Shown: positions 25,115 through 34,405 of the stretch, piece after piece
Numbering within the stretch: position 1 is the stretch's first letter
Layout: the number at the start of each line of letters is the position of its first letter
Assembly (NCBI RefSeq): GCF_019976755.1
Contig: NZ_AP023441.1
Span: 124,001-188,000 of the forward strand
Length of the DNA stretch: 64,000 bases
Origin: Nostoc sp. MS1
GTDB taxonomy: Bacteria; Cyanobacteriota; Cyanobacteriia; Cyanobacteriales; Nostocaceae
Direction: 5' to 3'
Notes under the pieces: model-generated
Told to the model about the DNA's origin: nothing
What the model saw: only the letters and a program-made list of their open reading frames with translations
Database searches by the model: none
Position numbers and translations under genes: made by a program

Positions 25115-25333
25115 ATGGCTATAACTGAATTTGACACTTCCTTGCCTAGCATTCGGCAAGTACAAAACCTCATTAAACAAGCAGTAGCCGTAGAGTTCAA
25201 ACTGCTAACAGGAGACGTAATCACAGGCAGAGTCTTATGGCAAGATCCAAACTGCGTGTGCATCGCCGACGAAAACAGCCACCAATTTACCATCAGCAAG
25301 CCTGCGATCGCTTATTTTCATCCCAAAGCGTAG
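25115..25333 (+). CDS. hfq: Hfq-like RNA chaperone, cyanobacterial type
   Basis: 72 residues with the Sm-fold pattern of cyanobacterial Hfq: LPSIRQVQNLIKQAVAVEFK, LLTGDVITGRVLWQDPNCVC and a short C-terminus (AIAYFHPKA). The second Sm motif is divergent, with no YKHA sequence of enterobacterial Hfq. Cyanobacterial homologues bind RNA weakly and in Synechocystis act with the type IV pilus ATPase, so role in RNA regulation here is open. Placement next to dapF supports the call. The repeat block immediately upstream may affect its transcript start. Confidence 0.88.
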   Translation: MAITEFDTSLPSIRQVQNLIKQAVAVEFKLLTGDVITGRVLWQDPNCVCIADENSHQFTISKPAIAYFHPKA

Positions 25334-25405
25334 AGAGTGGGCAGTGGTGGTGGGAGACAAGGGAAGGGAGACAAGGGAGATAATTCACTTCTGCCTCCTG
25401 CCTCC

Positions 25406-27724
25406 TTATCCCCTTTCTTTAACAACCTCCGTCTCCTTAGCTTTAACCATAGGAATCGACAGGGGTATTTCGCTCATTACAGCAAATAAAGGCTGTATTT
25501 GATTCAGACTTGGCAGGCTACCGCATAGTAGAACTTGGTCGCCGTTGCGGAAGTCAGTGTTGTCATTGGGGGAGCGAATAAATTTACCGTCTCGTCGTAT
25601 CGCCTGTACTTTAATGCCACTTTGCGGTTCTAGGAGCAAATCTTTGAGGGTTTTGCCCAAAATGGGGGATTTGGCCTCGACTGTCACCCACTGACAGGCG
25701 CTAGTCTTGTCTGGGACAGCTACTTTACCTTGGGCAAATTCCTCTAAAGCTGCGACTTCCTCTTTCGCACCGACAACCAACAAGCGATCGCCTGCTTCTA
25801 ATTTGGTTTCATTATTGGGATAATCGATTTCCTCACCATTGGCGCGGCGAATTGCCATCAAGCTTACGCCTGTTAAGTAGCGCATATCCGCTTCTTCTAA
25901 AGTCATGCCAATGAGGGGAGAATCGGTTGGTAAAGGATACCAACGGCGGTTTAAATCTTGTGTCGCTTCTTGTAGGTGACGGGAAACCTCATTAGCGTTC
26001 CGTTCCGGGCGAAAATCTAAGTAATGATCGCTGCGGAGTTGTTGCATTTCCTGTTGTAATAAACCCGGTGTCCAACCCAAGTCTGTTAAGAAATGCGTTG
26101 CCATTTCGATACTAGCTTCAAACTCTGGCTGGACTACTTCCTTTGCTCCCAGTTGATACAGCAATTCGATGTTTTTGTCCTGGGTAGCGCGAACCACTAA
26201 ATCTATTTCAGGACAGAGTTCCAAAGCCCGTTTCACACATAGGCGGGTACTCATAGGGTCAGGAAGTGCGATCGCCATTCCTTTAGCATGATTCACCCCA
26301 GCCGTTTCTAGTACATGAAAACTGACACAATTACCGTATACGTAAGGGATTCCCTCATCCCGCACTTGTTGAATGCGGCTTTCTGATTGGTCGATGACAA
26401 CTACAGGTAAATTGTGTTGCAGCAACAACTTCACCAAATTTTGTCCGACTCGCCCATAACCGCAGACGACTACATGATCTTTAAATGGTAAATCTTCTGA
26501 TACATCTAATGCCTGACCTTCCCCGGCAATGTAGGGTTTGAGCCAAGGGATGGATTCGGCAAAGTTAAATAATGATGGGACTAACCGTAACACAAACGGG
26601 GTGAGCATCAGCGTGACGGCTGTGGTTCCCAAAATTAGTAAATATATCCGTCGAGAAACCAAACCTAAAGCTTGTCCTTCACTAGCTAACACAAAGGAAA
26701 ATTCCCCAATCTGTGCCAGTCCCAACCCAACAATTAAGGCGGTTTTCAATGGGTAGCGGAAGAATTTGACCAAAGGAGTAATAATCAGGAACTTACCCAG
26801 GAAAACTAACGCCACCAAACCCAGAATTAACTCTATGTTCTGCAACAGAAACACCGGGTCAATTAACATCCCGATCGCTGCGAAGAATAAACTAGCAAAA
26901 ATATCGCGTAGTGGTTCTACATAGGTTAGGGTTTGGTCGGCGTATTCCACCTCGGATATCATCAACCCGGCGACAAACGCCCCCATTTCAATCGACAGAC
27001 CTAAAGATTCTGTCAGCAGGGCAATACCCAAACACAGCGCCACTACACCTAATAAGAATAATTCTCGGCTTTCTGTCCGGGCTAAAAGCCGCAATAAGGG
27101 AGGAATAAGCCAAATCCCGGCTACTACAGCCCCAGCCGCAAATAAGCCAATTCTCAGCAAAGCTGTGAGGACAGCCACACCAATAACTTCCCCTGGTTCA
27201 TGCAATGCGGGTAACACCGCCAGCATTAAACCCAAAGCCAAGTCCTGCACTACCAGAATCCCCAGCATCACTTGCCCGTGAGGAGTTTCGGTTTCGTTGC
27301 GTTCCATCAAGCATTTGAGGACGACGGCTGTAGAGGAGAGGGAGAGAATTGACCCCAGGAACACACCTTTGGCGGGTAAGGTTCCCCAAGCACCAGTTAA
27401 CCCACACACCAGCACTGTGATCAGGATTGTCAGAGCAATTTGCAACCCCCCACCACCGAGTGCGATCGCCTTTACCTTCTTTAACTCCGCAAAGGAAAAC
27501 TCCACACCCAAGGCGAATAACAAGAAGGCGACCCCGAACTGTGCCAGAGTCTCAACTTGAACCACCTCTTTAATTAGCCCCAGCCCAGCCGGGCCGACTA
27601 TCATTCCGCCGATGAGATAGCCCAGCAGCACAGGTTGTTTCAGCAGCGCCGCCAACAACCCGCCACCAGCAGCAACAGCGAAAACTAACACTAAATCAAC
27701 AATTAATCTAAAATCTTCTTGCAC
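25406..27724 (-). CDS. KefB-type cation/proton antiporter with RCK domains
   Basis: 772 residues of the CPA2 family. Residues about 1-390 contain 12 or so membrane helices with VLLGYLIGGMIVGPAGLGL, LSLSSTAVVLKCL and GILVVQDLALG, the ion-translocation core. A TrkA-N (RCK) domain follows from HVVVCGYGRVGQNLVKLLL (about 415), then two TrkA-C domains, the last near the C-terminus (DQVLLCGSLPSL). It would exchange K+ or Na+ for H+ under nucleotide control. Architecture and length are typical. No ancillary KefF/G is adjacent. Confidence 0.92.
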   Translation of the reverse strand: MQEDFRLIVDLVLVFAVAAGGGLLAALLKQPVLLGYLIGGMIVGPAGLGLIKEVVQVETLAQFGVAFLLFALGVEFSFAELKKVKAIALGGGGLQIALTILITVLVCGLTGAWGTLPAKGVFLGSILSLSSTAVVLKCLMERNETETPHGQVMLGILVVQDLALGLMLAVLPALHEPGEVIGVAVLTALLRIGLFAAGAVVAGIWLIPPLLRLLARTESRELFLLGVVALCLGIALLTESLGLSIEMGAFVAGLMISEVEYADQTLTYVEPLRDIFASLFFAAIGMLIDPVFLLQNIELILGLVALVFLGKFLIITPLVKFFRYPLKTALIVGLGLAQIGEFSFVLASEGQALGLVSRRIYLLILGTTAVTLMLTPFVLRLVPSLFNFAESIPWLKPYIAGEGQALDVSEDLPFKDHVVVCGYGRVGQNLVKLLLQHNLPVVVIDQSESRIQQVRDEGIPYVYGNCVSFHVLETAGVNHAKGMAIALPDPMSTRLCVKRALELCPEIDLVVRATQDKNIELLYQLGAKEVVQPEFEASIEMATHFLTDLGWTPGLLQQEMQQLRSDHYLDFRPERNANEVSRHLQEATQDLNRRWYPLPTDSPLIGMTLEEADMRYLTGVSLMAIRRANGEEIDYPNNETKLEAGDRLLVVGAKEEVAALEEFAQGKVAVPDKTSACQWVTVEAKSPILGKTLKDLLLEPQSGIKVQAIRRDGKFIRSPNDNTDFRNGDQVLLCGSLPSLNQIQPLFAVMSEIPLSIPMVKAKETEVVKERG

Positions 27725-27952
27725 CAGATTTATCTAAGAACTATTAAGACCTATTACTTTAGAATACAAATTTTTAACTATCTGGGGGAGGGTGTCTGTG
27801 CAAGAAGAACGAAATATGTGTAGTCTGTCTTAGTCTGGATACTAAACAGCTTAAGACTAAAAGGCATCATACACCCTTGATATTCATAGAGCGTTCATGA
27901 TGCCTACCTAACAAAAATCATTCCTAGATTTAGCGATGCCTAAAAATTCAGA

Positions 27953-29143
27953 TAAGCTGTTACGCAGCTAAAGTTAATAAACAGCATTACCTTTATTTTT
28001 AATCTTGCGTTCCCATTTAATAATAAGTCCACCTTGATTGAGCAATTTATTTAACAATTCTTCTAGCTGTGATACAGACTCAAACAATCTATGAGCTATA
28101 TATTCTTTAGCTGAATGCCAAAGCAATTCAATTAAATTATAATCTGGACTATAAGGTGGAAGAAATTCTAGAATAATATTTGGCATTTCTGACTCAATTT
28201 TAGATAAAATATCTTTCCTTTTATGGAAACTAGCATTATCTAGTATGATAACTATTTTCGCTGAACCATCTTTAAATTCTTCAACTGATTTCCCTTGTTC
28301 TACCCATTCTTGTAACAGAAAATTATTTAGAGATTTAATCTGTTCATAGAATACATCTGCATTTCCTTTTTTTATGACAAAATTTATTCTTTTCTTGTCA
28401 TGATAACGTAACCCTCCCATAATATTTACTCTTCCTCTTCTCCTTTGCCCTGTAACTTTTTTCCTTGTACCTTTCTTACCCCAACTTTTTCTTCTTATCA
28501 CTCTTAAACTAAATCCACTTTCGTCCCAAAACCATACTTGTAAACGCTCTGGAGTTTTTTTGGTTATTCTTAAATATTCTGATAGCTTTTCTTGAAATGC
28601 CTTACGCTTTTCAGGATTCTGTTTGTCCTCTAGGCTGTATTTTGCCCAGAGGTAAACGTACTTTTTTCGCTCTAATATTCTCCTAACTTGAGAGCCGCTT
28701 AACTTAATTCCTGTTGTTTCTTCAAGATATGTTGCTAATCTTGCCGCCGTCCATCGACCAAATTCATATCCATTTTCTACTGGGTCTTTCTCAATTATTT
28801 CTAATAACAAATTTTCATATTCTTTGGTAACTTTGCGGCAGTTACCTTCTCTTCTTCCATCTAAAAAGCTTTCTAAATTATCCGGGTCGCCGTGAACTGC
28901 CCAATATGCGACTGTCGGATATGCAATCTCTAAAAAATTGCTAATTTCTTGATATGTTTTTCCATCATTTATCAACAGAATAATCAGAATCTTCTCTCTT
29001 ACATAAGGATTTTCATGCTCTTTTAGTGTTTTCAGTAGCCTTTCCTTCTGCTCTTGAGAAAGATGGTTTTTTGCTGGCATATATGGCCGATAATAGTTTT
29101 TTACTTAAGTTTATATTATACAATTAAGCTGCGTAGCAGCTTA
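27953..29143. mobile_element. IS630-family insertion sequence
   Basis: About 1.19 kb bounded by TAAGCTGTTACGCAGCTAAA on the left and its near-complement (two mismatches over 20 bp) on the right. Each end starts with TA, the usual IS630 target duplication. It carries one transposase gene filling the element. It is inserted between a KefB-like gene and a pentapeptide gene, apparently without breaking a recognisable gene. Confidence 0.85.
27974..29080 (-). CDS. IS630 family transposase
   Basis: 368 residues. An N-terminal helix-turn-helix (KTYQEISNFLEIAYPTVAYW) is followed by a DDE catalytic domain: Asp186 in WFWDESGF, Asp281 in IILDNASFHK and Glu318 in NLIELLW, with the PPYSPDYN signature before the Glu. 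A central basic stretch (GKKGTRKKVTGQRRRGRV) follows the first Asp. The frame is full length without stops or shifts, so the element may be active. Unlike many IS630 copies it needs no programmed frameshift. Confidence 0.93.
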   Translation of the reverse strand: MPAKNHLSQEQKERLLKTLKEHENPYVREKILIILLINDGKTYQEISNFLEIAYPTVAYWAVHGDPDNLESFLDGRREGNCRKVTKEYENLLLEIIEKDPVENGYEFGRWTAARLATYLEETTGIKLSGSQVRRILERKKYVYLWAKYSLEDKQNPEKRKAFQEKLSEYLRITKKTPERLQVWFWDESGFSLRVIRRKSWGKKGTRKKVTGQRRRGRVNIMGGLRYHDKKRINFVIKKGNADVFYEQIKSLNNFLLQEWVEQGKSVEEFKDGSAKIVIILDNASFHKRKDILSKIESEMPNIILEFLPPYSPDYNLIELLWHSAKEYIAHRLFESVSQLEELLNKLLNQGGLIIKWERKIKNKGNAVY

Positions 29144-29185
29144 TGAATATAGGACTCATACTTTATTTTTGAAATATACGTAGGG

Positions 29186-29280
29186 GAGCCACTGCGTTGG
29201 GCGGGTTTCCCGACATAAAGCAAGTGGCGTTGGGCATTACCCACCGGCTCATTGTTTTGCCGATGCACTGCCCACCCTAC
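29186..29280. repeat. Dispersed palindromic repeats
   Basis: Contains GAGCCACTGCGTTGGGCGG...AAAGCAAGTGGCGTT, matching the ends of the element at 15210, followed by a GGCATTACCCACC...TGCCCACCCTAC block related to the one at 38841. Non-coding filler between the insertion sequence and the next gene. Confidence 0.6.
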
Positions 29281-29344
29281 AGATACTGAGAATTTTATGG
29301 CTACGCTCCCGTAAGGGATACAGAAATCAAATCGGATTCCTATA

Positions 29345-29854
29345 CTACTGAACAGTAAATCCTTGGGGTCTGATTGAGTCTTCTAAATCTGCACCAGTGA
29401 GGTTTGCTCCAACTAGATTAGTATCTGTGAGATTGGCTTTTTCTAAATCTGCATCAAAGAGGTTTGCTCCTCCTAAATTAGCTCCTATAATGCTGGCTTT
29501 TCCCAAATCGGCACCTTGCAAATTCGCACCTTGTAGATTAGTTCCTTGTAAAATTGCTCTCTCTAAGTCAGCATTTTGTAAATTAGCATTCTCTAAATTT
29601 GCAGCAGACAGATTAGTGTCTTTGAGGACTGCGCCTGTGAGATTGCAACCTACACATTCGTTAGTTGTTAGTAAATGCCTTACGTTCTCAGCTACAGATG
29701 TGATGGGAGCAGGTATAGTTTGTGTAGTTGTGGATGGTGTTGCTGTTTGAGCGCTGACATTGGGTTGATCAACTAAAGAAAATGCTACTACCATTACCAT
29801 ACATACTGTAGCGAATATCAATTTACTTAATGTTTGGCAAATTAATTTTTTCAT
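29345..29854 (-). CDS. Secreted pentapeptide-repeat protein
   Basis: 169 residues. An N-terminal signal peptide (MKKLICQTLSKLIFATVCMV, cleavage probably after VSAQT) is followed by a linker and about 16 pentapeptides of the A(D/N)LXX type (ANLENANLQNADLERAILQG), which fold as a right-handed beta-helix. A Cys-x-x-Cys pair (NECVGCNL) precedes the repeats. The location is probably periplasmic or thylakoid lumen. Function unknown; such proteins are abundant in cyanobacteria. Confidence 0.85.
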   Translation of the reverse strand: MKKLICQTLSKLIFATVCMVMVVAFSLVDQPNVSAQTATPSTTTQTIPAPITSVAENVRHLLTTNECVGCNLTGAVLKDTNLSAANLENANLQNADLERAILQGTNLQGANLQGADLGKASIIGANLGGANLFDADLEKANLTDTNLVGANLTGADLEDSIRPQGFTVQ

Positions 29855-30076
29855 AAGTTTGTGACGGTTTTGTTTCTTTGATTCTTCAATTTAAAGAAAT
29901 TACTTCATAAAATCAAACATTTTTTTTATTGAATTTGATAATTTCAATTAATGAAAACTCAATAGTTTGCATTTTATTGATTCTTCTTAATGAAAGTAAA
30001 CAAGCTTACTACTGTTCATACCCATCTTTTCCTAATAACGATAAAATAAGGACAAATTTACATTAATGCTGTGTTT

Positions 30077-30832
30077 ATGGCAACTCAACTCAGCGAAGCG
30101 AAATCGTCACATCAACTCGTAATCTCTTGGGAAGCGTTGCCCGACGATTTTCAACTAGAGGATGAACCAGTGGAGAATACAAGTCAGCCAATTTTGGCTG
30201 GTGCTTTGCGTGAAAGCTTAGAAATAAATGGGTTCATCCAACCTCAAATGTTAATCGCCTCAAATTTTGGTCTTTGTGCAACTGTCAATGAGCAAACCAT
30301 CGTCAAAGCGCCGGATTGGGTTTGTGTACCATCAGTACATGAGGTTGTAGATAGTCGCAGAAGTTATACACCTCATTTAGACGGTGATGTCCCAGCAATT
30401 GTGATGGAATTTCTCTCCGAAACCGAGGGGGGAGAATATTCGGTTAAGCGGACATATCCTCCTGGAAAATGGTTTTTTTACGAGCAAATCTTGCAAGTTC
30501 CCATTTACGTAATTTTTGAGCCGGATGGCGGTTTGTTAGAATATCATCAACTGGAAAATGGACGCTATGAGTTAAAGCAACCTGACGAAAATTGTCGCCA
30601 TTGGATTGATTCTATGGGCTTGTTTTTAGGAACATGGCAAGGGACAAAAGAAGGTCGAACAGGCTATTGGTTACGCTGGTGGGATAAAGATGGCAATCTA
30701 CTTCCTTGGGCGGTGGAACAAATTGAACAAGAACGTCAGCGAGCGGAACAGGAACGTCAGCAAAAAGAAAGACTGATTGCTTATTTACAATCTCAGGGTA
30801 TTGACCCGGAAAATTTACCGCCAATAGAGTGA
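30077..30832 (+). CDS. Uma2-family (DUF820) putative endonuclease
   Basis: About 251 residues from ATG 30077 (ATG 30071 would add two residues). Pattern of the PD-(D/E)XK-like Uma2 family: KAPDWVCVPSVHEV (conserved Asp), PAIVMEFLSETEGGEYSVK (conserved Glu then Lys), GKWFFYEQILQVPIYVIFEP. The C-terminus is a charged helix (EQERQRAEQERQQKERL) and then IDPENLPPIE, typical of cyanobacterial members. These proteins are very numerous in Nostocales and their activity is unproven. A hairpin terminator follows. Confidence 0.85.
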   Translation: MATQLSEAKSSHQLVISWEALPDDFQLEDEPVENTSQPILAGALRESLEINGFIQPQMLIASNFGLCATVNEQTIVKAPDWVCVPSVHEVVDSRRSYTPHLDGDVPAIVMEFLSETEGGEYSVKRTYPPGKWFFYEQILQVPIYVIFEPDGGLLEYHQLENGRYELKQPDENCRHWIDSMGLFLGTWQGTKEGRTGYWLRWWDKDGNLLPWAVEQIEQERQRAEQERQQKERLIAYLQSQGIDPENLPPIE

Positions 30833-30864
30833 AAAGTATCGACCTCACTCACCTAAAAACAAAT

Positions 30865-30888
30865 CTCCCACCCGTTAAAGAGTGGGAG
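30865..30888 (+). terminator. Hairpin after the Uma2 gene
   Basis: CTCCCAC / GTGGGAG with a 10-nt loop, followed by GTGTTTC. Lies 32 bp beyond the stop and could serve both convergent genes. Confidence 0.55.
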
Positions 30889-30933
30889 TGTTTCAGTATA
30901 TTGTTTAATTTGCATTATTATAAATTTGAGTAT

Positions 30934-31620
30934 TTAAGATTCCCTAAGAACATAACCAACGCCTCGCACTGTCTGAATTAGGCGCTTTTGACCTTCATCT
31001 TCAATTTTTAGGCGTAAGTAGCGAATATAGACTTCAATGACATTAGACTCACCCATAAAATCGTAACCCCAGACATTTTCTAGAATTTGTTCGCGGGTTA
31101 ATACTTCACGGGGATGTTCCATTAAGTACTTGAGAAGTTCAAATTCTTTCATCGTTAAGTCGATATTTCGTCCACTGTAAACAGCACGACGATTTGCTAA
31201 ATCTAAAACTAAATCGCCAAAGCGTAACTGTTCTGTGGTATCGACATCTGGTTTTAAATAAAGACGAATCAGTCTTAAAAAATCTTCTGGACGGTAAGGT
31301 TTAAGTATATAGTCATCGGCTCCAGCTTCTAGACAAGCAACCCGATCATCAACTGTATCTCTTGCCATCAACACCAGCACTGGCGATCGCATCCCAGTAT
31401 TCCTTAAATTCTTGCACAACGACAGCCCCGATTCACCAGCCAGCATCCGATCTAACACCACTAAGGCAGGCTGGCGATCGCGACAATATTGTAGTCCTGT
31501 TGTCGCATCATTAGCCAAAATAGGTTCATAACCAGCCTCTTGTAAATCAAAAGACAATTGATTTGCCAGGCTATCATCAGTTTCGATCACCAAAACACAA
31601 GGGCTATGAGTAGCTATCAT
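30934..31620 (-). CDS. Atypical OmpR-family response regulator, NblR-like
   Basis: 228 residues from ATG 31620 (MIATHSPCVLVIETDDSLAN). A receiver domain is followed by an OmpR-type winged helix ending RLIQTVRGVGYVLRES. The receiver is atypical. The acidic pair is Glu13-Thr14 instead of Asp-Asp, and the conserved Thr/Ser is Met (VLVLMARDT). Asp57 (VVLDRMLAG) and Lys (ILKPY) are kept. These changes recall NblR, a phosphorylation-independent regulator of phycobilisome degradation, but identity is not certain from sequence alone. Lies downstream of nadK on the same strand. A longer in-frame upstream region is repeat-derived and was excluded. Confidence 0.78.
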   Translation of the reverse strand: MIATHSPCVLVIETDDSLANQLSFDLQEAGYEPILANDATTGLQYCRDRQPALVVLDRMLAGESGLSLCKNLRNTGMRSPVLVLMARDTVDDRVACLEAGADDYILKPYRPEDFLRLIRLYLKPDVDTTEQLRFGDLVLDLANRRAVYSGRNIDLTMKEFELLKYLMEHPREVLTREQILENVWGYDFMGESNVIEVYIRYLRLKIEDEGQKRLIQTVRGVGYVLRES

Positions 31621-31783
31621 AAGATTTTGGGATATTGGATGTTTAATTGTATAGCCAATGACTAGGGATTGGGGACTGGGGTGTAGGGAGATGAGGGAGA
31701 ATAACAACTGTCAACTGTCAACACTTCTCTTTCAGAGACGCTAACGCGAACGACAAGCTCAGTGCAACGCTGTCAATTGTCAA

Positions 31784-32707
31784 CTAAGGCAATTCTACCG
31801 AAGTTGGTTTAGCGATATGTGGTAAACCCCAACCTAGTTTCTCTCGTAAGATACGGAAAAATTCTGGTGGTTGGAGGCGGATGAATTGGACAGTATATGG
31901 CGATCGCTCTAAATATACTCGATCCTCGGCGAACACATAACAGCCGCCATTGCCATCTACTACCATCACTAACCGGGGAATATTCACTGGATAAATATTT
32001 ACTGGCTCTGTATCGGGAAATACCAAAGCTCTAGAAGCTAGGGAGTGAGGACAGATAGGTACTAACTGTAATACGGGTACGCCAGGGGTGATGACTGGCC
32101 CTCCAGCACTTAATGAATAAGCTGTAGAACCAGTAGGTGTAGAAACAATTACCCCATCTGCGGCAATATCTACTGCTGCATGACGACCTACAGCTATCTC
32201 AAAATGGCACATAGAAGTTAATGGTTCACGGTGTAGAACCATTTCGTTCAAACAAAGTGCTTCCCAAAGAACTGACTCTCCTCGTAGTACTTTGACTGTG
32301 AGCATGGCTCGTTCTTCGATTTCATACTCACCTGCGATCGCCTGTTCTATGGCTTGAGGTAATTGATTGAGGTAGGTTTCGGTTAAAAACCCCATGTGTC
32401 CCGTATTCACTGCCAAAATGGGAATACGACAAGGGGCTACTTGACGCGATGCAGCTAAAACCGTACCATCGCCCCCCAGAACTATGGCGAATTTCATGTC
32501 TGAATCAAAGCCAGGGGGCGTTAAAGCATCTAGTGGGGTATGGCACACGGGGCTTTCTGGGCTAGAGTAGCCCAATATGCCACCGACGCTAGAGGTAACA
32601 CATACTTCCCAACCAGCTGCGGTGAGTTTGTCTTTTAACTCGATAGCCACACGACTGGCTATCGGTTTAATGTCGTTATATATAATGCCTGCTTTCGGCA
32701 CACTCAA
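31784..32707 (-). CDS. nadK: NAD kinase
   Basis: NadK phosphorylates NAD to NADP. 307 residues with the glycine-rich active site VLGGDGTVLAASR, NTGHMGFLTE, and the substrate loop DGVIVSTPTGSTAYSLSAGG. Length is typical of the cyanobacterial form with a short insert (GYSSPESPVCHTP). The start MSVPKAGIIYNDIKPIASRV matches the family. Upstream lie STRR repeats. The regulator gene at 30934 may be in the same transcript, with 163 bp between them. Confidence 0.95.
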   Translation of the reverse strand: MSVPKAGIIYNDIKPIASRVAIELKDKLTAAGWEVCVTSSVGGILGYSSPESPVCHTPLDALTPPGFDSDMKFAIVLGGDGTVLAASRQVAPCRIPILAVNTGHMGFLTETYLNQLPQAIEQAIAGEYEIEERAMLTVKVLRGESVLWEALCLNEMVLHREPLTSMCHFEIAVGRHAAVDIAADGVIVSTPTGSTAYSLSAGGPVITPGVPVLQLVPICPHSLASRALVFPDTEPVNIYPVNIPRLVMVVDGNGGCYVFAEDRVYLERSPYTVQFIRLQPPEFFRILREKLGWGLPHIAKPTSVELP

Positions 32708-32777
32708 ATATCCAAGGTTAAGCGATGCTTTGTCTTATGTAATCCTTACACATTTTGGATCACCAGTCATTAGTTTG

Positions 32778-32910
32778 GAGTCAAAAGTCAAAAGTCCATA
32801 GTCCACAGTCCACAGTCCACAGTCCAAATTTACAAATAAAGACTATAGTCTACAGCCCACATTTACTACTAATGACCAATGACTGTTGACTATTGACTAT
32901 TGACTATTAA
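32778..32910. repeat. STRR blocks between nadK and ycf39
   Basis: AGTCCAC and AGTCCAT heptamers (about 32780-32834) and TGACTAT heptamers (about 32869-32910) fill the space. The second block reaches into the 3' end of the ycf39 gene and provides its stop codon. Confidence 0.85.
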
Positions 32911-33892
32911 CTTTTTTAAATGGAGTTTTCTTGGTTTTCTGCTTTTTAGTTTTTGTTTTAGTTTTTTCGTAATCCAACTCTTTCAGCTTTTTGAGAATCC
33001 GGCTGAAATACTCTTGTAGATAGCCTTCTAAGGTAGTAGTTTGTTCTTTCTCTAACCCAAATACTTGATATACGTCATCCATTGGCGCATTTAGCGGTCT
33101 ACCACTGGCTAGAACTTCTGTAAATGCTAGTCTGTCAGCGATATTCCATCCCCATTGAAAGAATCTGGCAATACCACGCACGGCTCGTAGTAAATTGATG
33201 GGCATACGTCTGACTTTAGCTTCTTTCCCAGACAAGCGTTCACACAGATTGATAATTTCTTCCGCACTCCAAGCACGAGTACCGACTACAGAGAAAGCTT
33301 GTTTTTCTGCTTCTGGCACACTTAAGGCGCGTACAGCAAACTTGGCAATATCTAAGGTATCCATATAAGCCACTGGGGAAGACTCGCCAGTTACCCATAC
33401 AGGTTGTCCTTCTAAAATGGGGATGCCATACTGACCAATTAACCCCTGCATGAATCCAGCCAAGCGTAAAACGGTGTAATTTATCCCAGATTCAGCTAAA
33501 AATAATTCTGTACACCGCTTAATCTCCATCAGAGGTACTTCTGGATATTTATCGGCATCAATAATAGAAAAGAATATAAAACGCTCTACACCCGCAGCTT
33601 TGGCTGCTTGAATTAAGGCTACTTGCCCTTCCCAGTCTACCTGCCTAATTGTCAGTGAATCGGTAGCACGAGAGGTAGCAGCATCAATCACGGCTGTAAC
33701 ACCTTCAAACGCTGCTGTTAGGGTTTGGGGTTGACATAAATCGCCTCTGACGAGTTCGGCTCCCCATTCTTTTAAAAAGGCTGCCCTTTTGGCACTTCGG
33801 ACAAGACAGCGTACCTTATATCCCTCATCGATCGCACGACGAGCCACTTGTCTTCCTAAGGTGCCAGTGGCACCGACTATTAATAATGTCAT
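32897..33892 (-). CDS. ycf39: Photosystem II assembly factor Ycf39 (HCF244-like SDR)
   Basis: 331 residues of the atypical short-chain dehydrogenase family that assists insertion of chlorophyll into D1. NAD(P)-binding start MTLLIVGATGTLGRQVARRA, then VIDAATSRATDSLTIRQVDW, FIFFSIIDADKYPEVPLMEI and NYTVLRLAGFMQGLIGQYGI, all typical of Ycf39. The catalytic YxxxK of true dehydrogenases is absent. The last 20 or so residues are Lys/Thr-rich (KTKTKTKKQKTKKTPF) and end in STRR-encoded codons, an unusual extension. It is followed upstream by petM on the same strand with a terminator between, so they are probably separate units. Confidence 0.9.
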   Translation of the reverse strand: MTLLIVGATGTLGRQVARRAIDEGYKVRCLVRSAKRAAFLKEWGAELVRGDLCQPQTLTAAFEGVTAVIDAATSRATDSLTIRQVDWEGQVALIQAAKAAGVERFIFFSIIDADKYPEVPLMEIKRCTELFLAESGINYTVLRLAGFMQGLIGQYGIPILEGQPVWVTGESSPVAYMDTLDIAKFAVRALSVPEAEKQAFSVVGTRAWSAEEIINLCERLSGKEAKVRRMPINLLRAVRGIARFFQWGWNIADRLAFTEVLASGRPLNAPMDDVYQVFGLEKEQTTTLEGYLQEYFSRILKKLKELDYEKTKTKTKKQKTKKTPFKKVNSQ

Positions 33893-34008
33893 GAGGGTTG
33901 TAACAAATTTTAAACTTTTATGAAAAGAATCTTAACAGAATTATATCTGTAAATAAAAGCTCCAGAGGTTTTAAGTAACAGAATTGATACTGCAAAAATC
34001 CTAAAAAC

Positions 34009-34034
34009 AGCGTTGTCCGTTTGTCGGACACGCT
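34009..34034 (-). terminator. petM terminator
   Basis: AGCGTTGTCCG / CGGACACGCT with a TTTGT loop and one bulge, followed on the minus strand by a T run (CTGTTTTTAGGATTTTT). A good rho-independent terminator about 58 bp after the petM stop. Confidence 0.75.
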
Positions 34035-34091
34035 ATTTTTTCAATGAGAGCCAAGCTTCTCATCTGCTGAAAACAATCTAATCACAGGGAA

Positions 34092-34196
34092 TTACTCTTC
34101 TGAACCCTGAATTTTCAGCAACAAAGTACCCACGGCCCAGCCGACGAAGATTAAACCAAAGGACAACAAAGCTGCATTAACTAGTTCGGCGCTCAT
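34092..34196 (-). CDS. petM: Cytochrome b6f complex subunit PetM
   Basis: PetM is a one-helix subunit of cytochrome b6f. The 34-residue product MSAELVNAALLSFGLIFVGW plus GTLLLKIQGSEE matches PetM throughout. The start is fixed by AAGGAG about 10 nt before ATG 34196; the longer open frame upstream is repeat-like. Its own terminator follows. Neighbouring ycf39 is also a photosynthesis gene. Confidence 0.95.
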   Translation of the reverse strand: MSAELVNAALLSFGLIFVGWAVGTLLLKIQGSEE

Positions 34197-34405
34197 TGAT
34201 GTGAGTCTCCTTAACAAATAGATTTTTAGTTGGTGGTCTAATTTAAGCGAAAGAGTTATGAGTGCTGAGTAATAAGCAAGATATTTTCTTCTGCCTCCTA
34301 CCTTCTGCATTAGACCTGTGTAAATAATTTTAAACTAGTTTTGATAGCCAATCCCTATTTTTGGGAGATGGAATCAATTAATAAAGGATGCAATAACTTA
34401 ATTAT

